NCBI GenBank assembly: GCA_963737225.1
Contig: CAVTSA010000005.1
Coordinates: 372,001 to 436,000 of the forward strand
Source of the DNA: CAVTSA01 sp963737225
GTDB taxonomy: Bacteria; Chloroflexota; Dormibacteria; Dormibacterales; Dormibacteraceae
DNA length: 64,000 nt
Direction: 5' to 3'
Position numbers and translations under genes: made by a program. The notes below the pieces were generated by a model. It did no database searches and had not been told where the DNA came from. It was given only the letters and a program-made list of their open reading frames with translations. Each line of letters starts with the position of its first letter. The stretch's first letter is position 1. This document shows positions 1 to 8,476 of this stretch, piece by piece.

Positions 1-169
1 TGTTGCATCCTCGGCTGCGTCCAGTCCGTACCGATGTTGCGGTGCCGGGCGAAGGCCAGCCACGGCGCACTCCCGGGTACTGCGCACTCCCGGACGCGAC
101 GCCCGGCGGAATGATCTGGGCCGGTGAGCTCGATCAGACAACCAGCGGCAGGCCACGCGGCCCAACGCT

Positions 170-967
170 TCAGAGTGCAGCGAGCCGAGCGAGCACGCGC
201 TGCGCCTGCCGCTCGGCAGTCCCGGGGGGGTTCAGGCCCAGCTCTGGATCCTGATCGAAGAGGACCTGCAGCCATGCAACGGCAAAGAGCGCCCGATGGG
301 TGGCCAGCGCGCTCCGCTCCTGGGCGGTGAGGTCGAACCGACGAACGAAGCCATCGGCGTCGAAGGTCGTGTCCACCCAGGCAGAGACGTGTTCGGTGAT
401 CTCGGCCAGCTCCGTCGTGAAGTCGCTGCGGCCGGCGTACTCGAAGTCGACGACCCGGACATCCAAGCCGTCCCAGAGATAGTTCGCGAGATTGCCGTCG
501 CCGTTGGTGAAGACCGGACGCGTGGAGGGGAAGGCGGGAGCGGCGAGGAGCCAATCGCGACCGGCCGCGTGAGCTTGCACAATCAGCGCGGCCGTTCCGC
601 TTGGAAGTGGTGTGGCGCACCATGCGCGGGCCGTCTCGATGGCCCATGGCCCTGAAAAGGTCTTTTCGGGGAGCTCGGCAAGCGTGGGAAGGGGCACGGA
701 GTCGAAGACGCGGCCCGCGCACGCCGCCAGCAGTCGTTCCTGGTCGGGCGTGACGCGGCCGCCGCGCAGCGCCTTCCCGGGCACACGGGACATGACGATC
801 CAGGGGGGTGCCTCGTCCAGGTGCGCCTTGTACGGGATCGGCGCCAGGCCAGGCGCATGCTCGGCGAGCTGGATGAGCGCAGTCCATTCCCGTGCCGGGT
901 GCTCACTGGTGCAGCCGCGATAGCGCTTGATCACGTGGCCCCCGTGCAGCTCGAGGTCGTGCTTCAT
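170..967 (-). CDS. APH/choline-kinase-like phosphotransferase
   Basis: A 265-residue soluble protein with the protein-kinase-like fold of small-molecule phosphotransferases. The C-terminal half shows NGDGNLANYLW, a variant of the Brenner motif (usually HGDxxxxN) that holds the catalytic Asp and the metal-binding Asn, followed by VVDFEYAGR, the second metal-binding Asp motif. An N-terminal nucleotide-binding lobe precedes them, including the segment PWIVMSRVPG. The length fits the aminoglycoside phosphotransferase family, but the substrate cannot be told from sequence. The first His of the Brenner motif is Asn here. It stands alone, divergent from the HD-domain gene that starts at 1204. Confidence 0.8.
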   Translation of the reverse strand: MKHDLELHGGHVIKRYRGCTSEHPAREWTALIQLAEHAPGLAPIPYKAHLDEAPPWIVMSRVPGKALRGGRVTPDQERLLAACAGRVFDSVPLPTLAELPEKTFSGPWAIETARAWCATPLPSGTAALIVQAHAAGRDWLLAAPAFPSTRPVFTNGDGNLANYLWDGLDVRVVDFEYAGRSDFTTELAEITEHVSAWVDTTFDADGFVRRFDLTAQERSALATHRALFAVAWLQVLFDQDPELGLNPPGTAERQAQRVLARLAAL

Positions 968-1203
968 CGTTTCGAGGCCACGCGCTCGAGTATCCAGACC
1001 GTGGGCGCTGTTCGCCGAGGGATCTCCGACCCTGACCAGGGTTTTGGATCCGCCGGCCGCTCCGGTGTACGATCACCGCGGCGCAGGTGGGCGCCGCCAG
1101 ACCCGCGGAAAGGACCGAGTCCACCACCGGAACTTCGGAGTTCGTCGCCATTCGAGCCTCCAGGCTCCTGTCTGCGGGTCGCAGGGTAGCCAAGGAGACA
1201 CGA

Positions 1204-1752
1204 ATGCGACCCCTCCCGGACCAGCCGAATCTGTCTCAGCTCCGCCGCCAGGCAAAGGAGCTTGTCCGCGCGGCGCGCGCGGGGGAGCCGGCCGCCGCCG
1301 AAAGGATCCGAGTGGTGTCGGCGCGGCGCGACCTCGCGGCTGCGCAGCTGGCTTTGGCGCGAGAGTATGGCTACTCCTCCTGGGCGCGGTTGAAGCGGGC
1401 CGTCGCGGTGCGGCCGTTGGGCGGCGTTCACGCTCAACCGGGAGGTGGCCCGGTGACAACCTGGGATCCGGAAGGCGCCCGCCAAATCGCGTGTGCCCAC
1501 CTGGCGAGCCAGCGGCCGGAACGGTGGTCGCACGCGCGAGGGGTCGCCGCTCGCGCCAGGCGGATTGCCCACGCGCTGGACCCGATCGATGGGCCAGTCT
1601 TGGTCGCCGCTGCGTGGCTGCATGACATTGGGTACGCGCCGGCCCTGAGGCGAACGGGTGCGCACCAGGTCGACGGTGCCACGTTCCTGCGGGACGCGGG
1701 TCAGGAACGTTTGGCAGCTCTGGTCGCTCACCATTCCGAGGCCCGTTTTGAT
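1204..1752 (+). pseudogene. HD-domain protein, 5' part (interrupted by IS110 element)
   Basis: The ATG at 1204 has a good ribosome site, AAGGAG at 1192-1197. The N-terminus LRRQAKELVRAARAG is a helical segment also found before ankyrin or other modules in actinobacterial proteins. It is followed by an HD phosphohydrolase domain with H and HD ligands (WSHARGVAARA, AAWLHDIGYAP, VAHHSEARFD). Reading stays in the gene up to the GAT codon at 1750-1752, then runs into 16 unrelated residues and a stop at 1803. The rest of the domain continues in the same frame from the GAT at 3153, so this is the left piece of one gene of about 505 codons split by the inserted element. Confidence 0.85.
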
Positions 1753-1850
1753 GCCATGAAGAGGGGAGCGGGCCTCCGCTCCCGGGACCAGGGGCAACAC
1801 TGATCGTGTTCCCGGATCCAAAACGGTCGCCAAGATAGGAGGCCCTCGAC

Positions 1851-2927
1851 ATGGTGTACATCGGAGTCGACCTGCATCGCAAGGTCTCGCAGGTAGCGGC
1901 AGTGGACGAGCGCGGAGAGATGCTCGGCAACCGGCGAGTGGCCTCCAACTTTGATGAACTGTTCCGAGTCTTCGGTGAACTGGCGCCAGAGCCCCACCAG
2001 ACGGCGGTGGCCTTCGAGGCGACCTTCGGGTGGGGCTGGTTCGCCGACCTGCTGCGGGATGCCGGCATGGATGCTCACATGTCGCATCCGCTGCTGACCA
2101 AGGCGATCGCCAATGCGCGAGTCAAGAACGACGCCGTCGACGCCAAGACGCTGGCACAGCTACTGCGGACGGGCATGCTGCCCGAGGCCTGGATGGCTCC
2201 CCCCGAAGTGAGGGAAGCGCGCCGCTTGGTGCGGATGCGGGTGTCGTTGACGCGGATGCGGTCTCGGCTCAAGGCCCAGGTCCACGCACTCTTGGCCGAA
2301 CACGGAGTCGCCAATCCGATGAGTGATGTCTTCGGCAGACGTGGCCGGCAACTGCTCGAGGAGCTGCGACTGCCTCAGCATTCCCAGGGTCGACTCGAAG
2401 CTTGCCTGCGCCTGATCGACGACCTGGGGACCGAGATCGAAATCGCCGACACCGAGATCCTCGCCCTCTATGAGACCGACCCTCGGACTCGGCGACTCCT
2501 GCCCATCCCGGGGATCGGCCCGACCACCGCCGCCATCATCCTGGCCGAGATCGGTGACGTCTACCGCTTCCCCGACGCTCGCCACCTCTGCGCATGGGCC
2601 GGGCTCACTGCCACCGAGCGTTCCAGTGCAGATCACATCCGACGCGGCCACATCTCCAAGCAAGGCTCACGCTGGCTGCGCTGGATCATGGTCGAGACGG
2701 CGACCCACGCCCTCGCCAACCGCCAGCTGGGCTTGTTCTTCACCCGTATCGAGAAGAAACGGGGGGCCAAGATCGCCCGCGTCGCGCTGGCCCATCGGCT
2801 CCTCACCCTGGTCTACTACGCCCTTCGCGATGAGTGCGGCTGCCAGGCCTTCCCGGCGCCGTTGGCGCCAACATTGACCACCACATCCCGCGGTCGAGCG
2901 CGCTCGTGCGAGTTCATGGCCTCCTGA
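1851..2927 (+). CDS. IS110-family transposase (DEDD/serine recombinase)
   Basis: A 358-residue protein of the IS110/IS1111 family. The N-terminus MVYIGVDLHRKVSQVAAVDE is the RuvC-like DEDD domain with its first Asp at residue 6. The C-terminal Transposase_20 domain shows LLPIPGIGPTTAAIILAEIG, then CAWAGLT and ISKQGSRWLRW, the region that holds the family's catalytic serine. The length is normal and no frameshift is seen, so the enzyme looks intact. The start is preceded by AGGAGG in the 15 nt upstream. Family members use a structured noncoding RNA from the element to choose donor and target; candidates are the flanking noncoding parts listed separately. Confidence 0.95.
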   Translation: MVYIGVDLHRKVSQVAAVDERGEMLGNRRVASNFDELFRVFGELAPEPHQTAVAFEATFGWGWFADLLRDAGMDAHMSHPLLTKAIANARVKNDAVDAKTLAQLLRTGMLPEAWMAPPEVREARRLVRMRVSLTRMRSRLKAQVHALLAEHGVANPMSDVFGRRGRQLLEELRLPQHSQGRLEACLRLIDDLGTEIEIADTEILALYETDPRTRRLLPIPGIGPTTAAIILAEIGDVYRFPDARHLCAWAGLTATERSSADHIRRGHISKQGSRWLRWIMVETATHALANRQLGLFFTRIEKKRGAKIARVALAHRLLTLVYYALRDECGCQAFPAPLAPTLTTTSRGRARSCEFMAS

Positions 2928-3152
2928 AGATGGACGGCCGCCATTTTGATTGAGCCGCTAGGCCGCATGTCCACCATGGCAGCAACTGCCGAAAAGATGA
3001 ATGGTCCGCTGACCCGACCCCCACACCTGGTGATGCGGCGCGATCGCCATCCGAACATGCGTTTCCTTGCCAATCACCCGCCCTGATGGCAACTTGCGAT
3101 GTCTCATCGCAAGCAGCTCGCGGGGGACTTGACACGCGGGGTCCTCTTCATA
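2928..3152 (+). ncRNA. candidate IS110 bridge/seek RNA region (3' noncoding)
   Basis: This 225-nt noncoding right arm is longer than the 97-nt left arm. IS110 relatives encode a guide RNA in the noncoding part on one side of the transposase (upstream in the IS110 group, downstream in the IS1111 group). The arm contains TTTTGAT at 2944-2950, identical to the host target bases 1746-1752 next to the left junction (CCGTTTTGATG at the target, CCATTTTGATT here). That is what a target-guide loop could look like. No fold was computed, so this is a hypothesis based on position and the short match. Confidence 0.3.
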
Positions 3153-4124
3153 GATGAACTCGGCTTGCTGGGGCTTGCTGAGCGCCTCGCGGCCTATCCA
3201 GATGAGGACTCGGCCGTTTCCGAGGCCCTGACGTACTGCGACGTGACGACAGGACCGGATGGCTCGCCGGTCGACCTGTGGGAGCGGCTGGACGAGACCC
3301 GGCAGCGCTACGGGTCCGAGCATGTTCGTGTACGGGCCCAAGACCTCGCGCGGCCGTACGTCCACCTCGCGGTGGCGGCGACCGAGCTCCGACTTCCCGG
3401 ACGCCTTCGGACTCCTCCCGCGCCAGAGAAAGCCATTGAAGCGCTGCGACAGTCGCTGGAGGCGGTGGGAGCCTCGCGGTGGACAAGGCGGCTCACCCTG
3501 TGGGGGCGCGACCTGGGCAAGGTCGTCCATCCCTACTGCTACACCACGGGAGATGACCCCCTCTATGTGCATCGCCCAGGGTGGGGCGTCATCGCGATGT
3601 ACCGGGCGGCTGAGATCCAGCACCTCGAAGAGGTGCCGGTTCCCGGAAGAGCGGTGCGTTCGCATCGGTCTGGAGTGAAGGACTGGCGTGTGACCGTCCA
3701 TGTGCTGGGCCGCGGGGAACCCTATGTGTTTGAGCGGGCACAGCTGTTGTTCGCGGGTGACGAGGGCGGGAGCGCGATCCTGGTCCGCTCCCCCGGGAAT
3801 GTGCGGTCGGTGTTCCAGGAGGCGGTGGTCAGACGCCTGACCAAGGAGGTGACAGCGATCCGACCCATGACGTGGTCGGATTCGCTCCGGTCGAAAGGCG
3901 AGCCGCCGGCGTCGTCCGGTTTGCACCAGCAGATCGCGGCAGAGACGGATAGCGGCGTGACCCGCGTGTTCGCGGACGCGTACTCGGTATGCAGCGCGGA
4001 CGGGATTACGGTCTGGCACGCGAAATCGGACGCCCCGGACGGACCGGCGCATGACCGGTTGGCCGACTACCGGTACAGCGACGTGCGCCTGCTGTTAGGC
4101 GCTCCGTTCGAGGCTTGTGGGTAA
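3153..4124 (+). pseudogene. HD-domain protein, 3' part (interrupted by IS110 element)
   Basis: The coding frame resumes at GAT 3153 with ELGLLGLAERLAAYPDED, then ALTYCDVTTGPDG and RYGSEHV, which is how the second half of this HD family reads after the HHSxARF motif. After the HD domain come about 230 further residues that I do not recognise; they include WTRRLTLWGRDLG and VHRPGWGVIAMYR. An ATG at 3099 lies inside the element, so a chimeric 341-residue product is possible, but it would lack the metal-binding half. The stop at 4124 lies just before NuoF. Confidence 0.8.
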
Positions 4125-4197
4125 CCGTCATGGCAGGACTGACCGTCACCATCGGGTCCTGGGCAGGAGTGCCACGGTCAAGGAGGAACTGAGGTCG

Positions 4198-5550
4198 ATG
4201 GAGATTCGAGGTTCCGATGGTCCCGGCGCGAAACGTGTCCTGTCGGCCCTCTTCGGCACCGATGGCCTGGACACTCTGGATGGCTATCGGGCCCACGGCG
4301 GCTACGAGGCGCTCGAGAAAGCCTTGGGGATGACGCCGGCCGAGATCATCGAGGAGGTGAAAACTTCCGGCCTCCGCGGCCGCGGCGGAGCCAGCTTCCC
4401 AACCGGCCTGAAGTGGACCTTCCTGCCGCCGCCGGACGGAGGTCCGCGCTATGTCGTGGTGAACGCCGACGAGTCGGAGCCGGGCACCTCGAAAGACCGT
4501 TATCTCATCGAGAACTCCCCGCACATGTTGCTCGAGGGCATCCTTATCGCTCAATACGCGGTCCAGAGCCACCAGGCGTGGATCTACATACGCGGCGAGT
4601 ACGACCTGCCACGGCGGAAGCTGCTCGCCGGGATCGAGGACCTGAGGAACGTCGGGATTTTGGGTCCGCGGCCCTTCGGGGTGGATTACGAGCTGGACAT
4701 TCAGCTTTACCCCGGCCACGGCGCCTACATCTGCGGGGAGGAAACCGCCCTGCTCGAGTCCCTGGAAGGCAAACGCGCTCAGCCCCGAAACAGGCCGCCC
4801 TATCCGGCGGTACAGGGGGCCTGGGGACGTCCCACACTCATCAACAACGTCGAGACGCTCTCGACGGTGCCCTGGATCATCGTCCACGGCGGCGCTGAGT
4901 ACGCCAGGAACGCCAGGTGGGGCACCGAGAGGATGAAGGGGACCCGGCTTATCTCGGTCTCCGGGCAGGTACGAAATCCGGGCGTTTACGAGATCGAGAT
5001 CGGGGCGACCTTCCGCCAGGTGATCATGGATCTGGCCGGCGGTCCACTTCCTCGCAGGGGCCTCAAGGCTTTCTACCCGGGAGGTGGCTCGACCGCGGTA
5101 CTCCCGGCGTCGGACCTGGACGTGACCACCGACAAGGAGACCCTGCTCACGCACGGCAGCGACTCAGGGTCGGCAGGCGTGATCGTCATAGACGATTCGT
5201 ACAGCATGGTCGAGGCAACCTATCGCCTTATCCAGTTCTATGCCTGGGAGTCGTGCGGGAAGTGCACGCCGTGTCGGGTAGGGGGCGACTGGGCCGAGCG
5301 AACGTTGCGACGGATGCTCGACGGCGAGGGGACGTCGGCGGATCTGCAGCTGCTCCGTTGGATTGCCGAATCGACCCAGGCCGGACGCTGCCTCTGTCTC
5401 CTCGGCGACTCGATTGGCGTTGTCCTCAACGCCGCGCTGAAGCACTTCTCCTCGGAGTTCGAGGCGTGCGTCCCCAAACCGGCTCACACGGTGCCGGTCG
5501 CAGTTCGGCCGGCGGAGCGAATGCATGAGGGATCGACACGTGGAAGGTGA
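4198..5550 (+). CDS. nuoF: NADH-quinone oxidoreductase subunit F (NuoF-like), orphan
   Basis: A 450-residue FMN- and 4Fe-4S-binding NADH dehydrogenase subunit. Seen in order: GLRGRGGASFPTGLKW (NADH/FMN Rossmann site), VVNADESEPGTSKDR, GAYICGEETALLESLEG, RPPYPAVQGAWGRPTLINNV, an SLBB-type segment, and ESCGKCTPCRVG with the distal cysteine (GRCLCLLGD) for the N3-type cluster. The start at 4198 is chosen for AAGGAGG at 4180-4186; an upstream in-frame start at 4117 would add unrelated residues. No other nuo, hydrogenase or formate dehydrogenase gene is in the window, so its partner is unknown. It overlaps the next gene by 26 nt. Confidence 0.9.
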   Translation: MEIRGSDGPGAKRVLSALFGTDGLDTLDGYRAHGGYEALEKALGMTPAEIIEEVKTSGLRGRGGASFPTGLKWTFLPPPDGGPRYVVVNADESEPGTSKDRYLIENSPHMLLEGILIAQYAVQSHQAWIYIRGEYDLPRRKLLAGIEDLRNVGILGPRPFGVDYELDIQLYPGHGAYICGEETALLESLEGKRAQPRNRPPYPAVQGAWGRPTLINNVETLSTVPWIIVHGGAEYARNARWGTERMKGTRLISVSGQVRNPGVYEIEIGATFRQVIMDLAGGPLPRRGLKAFYPGGGSTAVLPASDLDVTTDKETLLTHGSDSGSAGVIVIDDSYSMVEATYRLIQFYAWESCGKCTPCRVGGDWAERTLRRMLDGEGTSADLQLLRWIAESTQAGRCLCLLGDSIGVVLNAALKHFSSEFEACVPKPAHTVPVAVRPAERMHEGSTRGR

Positions 5551-6418
5551 GTGGCGGACCCGGTTTTCACTCGCCGGCATTCGCCAGGCGACGACGATGC
5601 CCCAGGAGGCCCTGCTCCACAAAGCCGTCAGGGCCCTGGAGGCGGACGACCGCGTCAGAGGCGCGTGGCTGGCGGGGAGCTTCGCGGCCGGGCGGGCGGA
5701 CGCGTTCAGCGACCTCGACCTGCATTGCTACGTTCGCGGGGCGATCTTTGCCCAGTTGGACGTAGAAGCCTGGAAACCACTCGTGCACGCCTTCACACCG
5801 ACGGTGATGGCTTCGACCTTTCCGGGTGGCCAGGTGGGTGGGTACGCGCTGACACCCGAATGGATTCATATCGACCTGTCGGTGCACAGCGAGAACGATC
5901 TTGAGTTCCCGGCTGGGCGGCCGGTGATTCCGCTGTTCGACCGCGTCGCGAGGGTGCCGACCATCCCGGGATCACCCATCGCCGAGGGCGATCCGTACTT
6001 TCCCGCCGATGCGGTCGACCTGTACTTCTACCTCTTCGGGAAGATGGTCGCCGTGGTCGCTCGCAACGAGCCACTGTTGCTGAACAACGGGGTGGTCGCC
6101 GAGCGCGACCTGTGCCTCACTCAGCTCTTCTATGCGGAACGCGGGTTACGGCACAGCGGAGGAGCGAAGCGAGTGCGACCGTTCCTGACGGCCGAGCAGT
6201 ACGGCACCTTGGTCTCGCTTCCGGCGATCGACGGGACGCTTGACCGCTGTATCGAGGCATGCCTGGCCCTGGCCCGGGTCTTCGTCGCGCGCGGCCGAGT
6301 GCTGGCAGACCGCACCGGAGCCATCTGGCCCTACGGGCTCGAGAGGGCAACGGTGGAGCACGTGGAACGAAACCTCGGGGTATCGACCGGGATTGAGCCA
6401 CGTGGGAGGGGTGGGTGA
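5525..6418 (+). CDS. nucleotidyltransferase-domain protein
   Basis: A protein of up to 297 residues with the polymerase-beta-type motif GSFAAGRADAFSDLDL (GS-x9-D-x-D), the metal-binding core of minimal nucleotidyltransferases and aminoglycoside adenylyltransferases. A helical C-terminal half follows, with VDLYFYLFGKMVAVVARN and LFYAERGLRHSGG, as in kanamycin- or lincosamide-type enzymes. The start is uncertain: ATG 5525 overlaps nuoF, while ATG 5597 would begin 24 codons later and still keep the domain. The substrate is not predictable. It faces a broken glycosyltransferase on the other strand. Confidence 0.75.
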   Translation: MRDRHVEGEWRTRFSLAGIRQATTMPQEALLHKAVRALEADDRVRGAWLAGSFAAGRADAFSDLDLHCYVRGAIFAQLDVEAWKPLVHAFTPTVMASTFPGGQVGGYALTPEWIHIDLSVHSENDLEFPAGRPVIPLFDRVARVPTIPGSPIAEGDPYFPADAVDLYFYLFGKMVAVVARNEPLLLNNGVVAERDLCLTQLFYAERGLRHSGGAKRVRPFLTAEQYGTLVSLPAIDGTLDRCIEACLALARVFVARGRVLADRTGAIWPYGLERATVEHVERNLGVSTGIEPRGRGG

Positions 6419-6419
6419 G

Positions 6420-6850
6420 GAGGCGGATCTCCGCACCGCTTGCCGGCGAGGTGATCGACTCCTCGGGCGGCTGAGAGCACGGCCAGCGTCTGCCTTCTCA
6501 GATGCGGCCAGCGTGACCCCAGTGGCGGCGTCTGCGGCCGCCAGTCGCGGACGGCAGCCGACATACCTTGAAGGGCGGCTCGGGCATCGAGACCCGCCAA
6601 GACGTGGCGCATCACGACGGCGTTCGATTCTTCGAGCGAGAGTCGCGGCAGCGACGCAAAGACCGGAGCGAGCTCCGCTTCGGAAGGGCTTCCCAACGGC
6701 ACGTGTTCGAACCCGGCTTGCACCACCGCCGCACCTAAGGCCATCGGTGCGGCAACACGCACCTCGTGGCCCGCCGCAACGCACGCCGTCGCGAATGGAA
6801 TCGTCGGCCCGAAGTGACCAGCCCGCGGTTGTAGCTACAAGAACTCGCAT
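6420..6850 (-). pseudogene. glycosyltransferase (macrolide/UGT type), broken
   Basis: The reverse strand starts at ATG 6850 with MRVLVATTAG, the usual N-terminus of GT-B enzymes of the MGT/UGT group. The frame then shifts, and the neighbouring frame continues with AGHFGPTIPFATACVAAG and GHEVRVAAPMALGAAVVQAG, followed by GFEHVPLGSPSEAELAPVF and AVVMRHVLAGLDARAAL. Homology ends at about DWRP, and the rest (the nucleotide-sugar C-terminal domain) is missing. It is a truncated, frameshifted remnant beside the IS630 element. Confidence 0.75.
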
Positions 6851-6887
6851 CACGGCCACGCTAAGTGCTTCAGCCAGAAAGTTCGAT

Positions 6888-8059
6888 CACGTATTCAAGC
6901 CGCGAGCGGGACGGATAGCCGGTTCAGGAGAGCATCAAGGTCAGCGCGGGTGAACTTCCATTCGAAAGGAGCCGCCATCTCCTGGTAGCCGGCTTCGAAG
7001 GCGAGGATGTTGGCTGCGAGGTCGGCGAGCGAGAGGGCGTCGGCAGGCGTGAGTACCTTGCGCTGAAGGATGGAGAAGTAGATCTCGATCTGGTTGAGCC
7101 AGCTGGCATGGACGGGCAGGTGCACCATGACGGCGTTGGGGTGCGCCACCTGGAGCCGGTCCGCGGCGGCCTGGCCGCGATGCGAGCTGCCATTGTCGAC
7201 CACCCAGAAGACGCGATCGGCCGAACGGTAGGGTTCGACGGCCATGACCTGATCGACCAAGCGTCCGAACGGCTCGATACCGGTCGTCGATTCCAGCCTC
7301 CCGAACAGCTTGGCCCGGTGGACATCCCAGGCGGCCAGGTAGGCCCAGGCGCCGCCGCGGGTGTATTCGTGCTCCACACGCAGGGGCCGGCGCGGCCCGG
7401 CGGGGGCGGTTGGATGGCAGCGCAGGCGGGCTTGGAGGGAGGTCTTCTCGTCGGAGCTGATCACGTACTCGCCGGGGCCGAGTCGTTCGCCTTCGAACTT
7501 GCGGGCGTAGAGATCGAGGACCCGACCGGCTTTGGTGCTGAAGTCGGGGTCGCGGGGGAAGATCCAGCTCCGATGGCGCCAGGGCCGGATGGCGTCCTCC
7601 GACAGCCATTGCCAGATGGTGGAACCGGAGATGCTGGCCACGAGGCCGCGGTTGATGACCTCGGCCTGGATGTCGGGAACCTGGAGGCGGGAGAGTGGCA
7701 GCCCGAGTTGCGCGGGCAGCTCCCACGCGATCGCCTTGACCGCGATGACAACTCGGGGGGAAAAAGCCGGCTCCGGCCGGACCGGTCGCGCTCCTCCAGG
7801 CCCTCCAAGCGCTGCTCGAAGAACCGTTTGCGCCATTTGCTGACGATCTCGCGGCGGGTGTTGAGGCCCTCGGCGATCTGGTCGTTGCGCAGGCCGCGGG
7901 CAGCGAGAAGCACCAAGTTGGCGCGGAACACATCGCGATACGGCAACGTATATTTTCGAGCTCGTGCTCCAGGATGCGACGTTCATCACCACTCAAGGTG
8001 ATCTCGTAGGGGCTCGACCGAGGCATACGCGAACCCTACTGAATCGAGACAAATACGTG
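6888..8059 (-). mobile_element. decayed IS630-family element
   Basis: The span is set by inverted copies of CACGTATT at 6888-6895 and, as AATACGTG, at 8052-8059, enclosing a transposase gene. The total of 1172 bp is normal for IS630. The expected TA target duplication is not obvious at these ends, so the true boundaries may differ by a few bases. The element sits between a broken glycosyltransferase and a recombinase scrap. Confidence 0.55.
6895..8026 (-). pseudogene. IS630-family transposase, two frameshifts
   Basis: Three reading frames are needed to read one DDE transposase. The first gives MPRSSPYEITLSGDERRILE. The second, near 7950, gives LPYRDVFRANLVLLAARGL and IVSKWRKRFFEQRL (helix-turn-helix domain). 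The third, from about 7760, gives VVIAVKAIAWELPAQLGL through the catalytic parts VISSDEKTSLQ, FWVVDNGSSHRG and HASWLNQIEIYFSILQRK. The DDE residues survive. The second shift sits on the run TTTTTCCCCCC (coding strand), a slippery sequence, so translational frameshifting is possible there. The first shift has no such explanation and suggests decay. Confidence 0.8.
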
Positions 8060-8099
8060 CGGCTAATTTACGCGAGCCCGCACCCGACCCAACCACCAC

Positions 8100-8338
8100 G
8101 TCGCTCTCGATGTCCGGTTCTGCCGGCGCCAGCCGTATGCGTCGCGTCCTTCTGCGATCTCGCCGGCCAACCCGCGGAGGGTCCGCTGTGGCTCCTCCTG
8201 TTCGGCACCGGCTGCCGCGTCAGAGAGGACCTGGCGCTGACCTGGGAGCTGGTCGATTCTGCGTCAGACGTCGTCCGTCTCGAGAAGAGCTTCGGCGCGG
8301 ACGCGCTGATGGAGCGTGGCGGCGCCGTGCTGAAATGA
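8100..8338 (+). pseudogene. tyrosine recombinase fragment
   Basis: The segment GPLWLLLFGTGCRVREDLAL followed by TWELVD matches the region around the first catalytic Arg of phage-type integrases (family form GTGLRxSEALALxWxDVD). It breaks off after about 60 residues at a TGA (8336-8338) without the His-x-x-Arg and Tyr motifs. It is a leftover from an integrative element. Confidence 0.5.
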
Positions 8339-8344
8339 ATGGGT

Positions 8345-8476
8345 ATGGATCGGGACAGTGACCGGGCGGCGCCAGGCGCGGCCGCCGTGGACTCCGAAGC
8401 GGCCTCGACCGACTTCGACGGTCCTCGGCTGGAACGACGCCGGTCAAGGGCACAAGAGAAAGCCAGGGAGCAGTGA
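8345..8476 (+). CDS. small 43-residue ORF coupled to the glucosidase
   Basis: ATG 8345 opens a 43-codon frame that ends in TGA at 8474-8476, sharing one base with the ATG of the next gene (TGATG). The product is charged, with an acidic middle and the C-terminus RLERRRSRAQEKAREQ. It may be a real leader-type peptide that couples translation, or the tail of a lost gene. No family is recognised. Confidence 0.35.
   Translation: MDRDSDRAAPGAAAVDSEAASTDFDGPRLERRRSRAQEKAREQ

Larger units (their letters stand above)
1750..3156 (+). mobile_element. IS110-family insertion sequence, ends deduced
   Basis: The element lies inside the HD-domain gene. Both junctions carry GATG, at 1750-1753 and 3153-3156. 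Removing 1403 bp together with one GATG copy rejoins the gene in frame as ...ARFD-ELGLLGLAERL..., so the ends are supported by the restored host protein. The element has 97 nt before the transposase and 225 nt after it. A perfect 8-bp stem with a 4-nt loop (GGGAGCGG at 1764-1771, CCGCTCCC at 1776-1783) lies near the left end. IS110-type elements lack long terminal inverted repeats and usually duplicate only a short core, which fits. Whether all four bases of GATG are core, or part is chance, is not known. Confidence 0.85.

Noticed and set aside
1..254. Open forward frame at the left edge
   Set aside because: Pro/Arg-rich composition typical of a shadow frame in GC-rich DNA, overlapping the phosphotransferase end; no family match.
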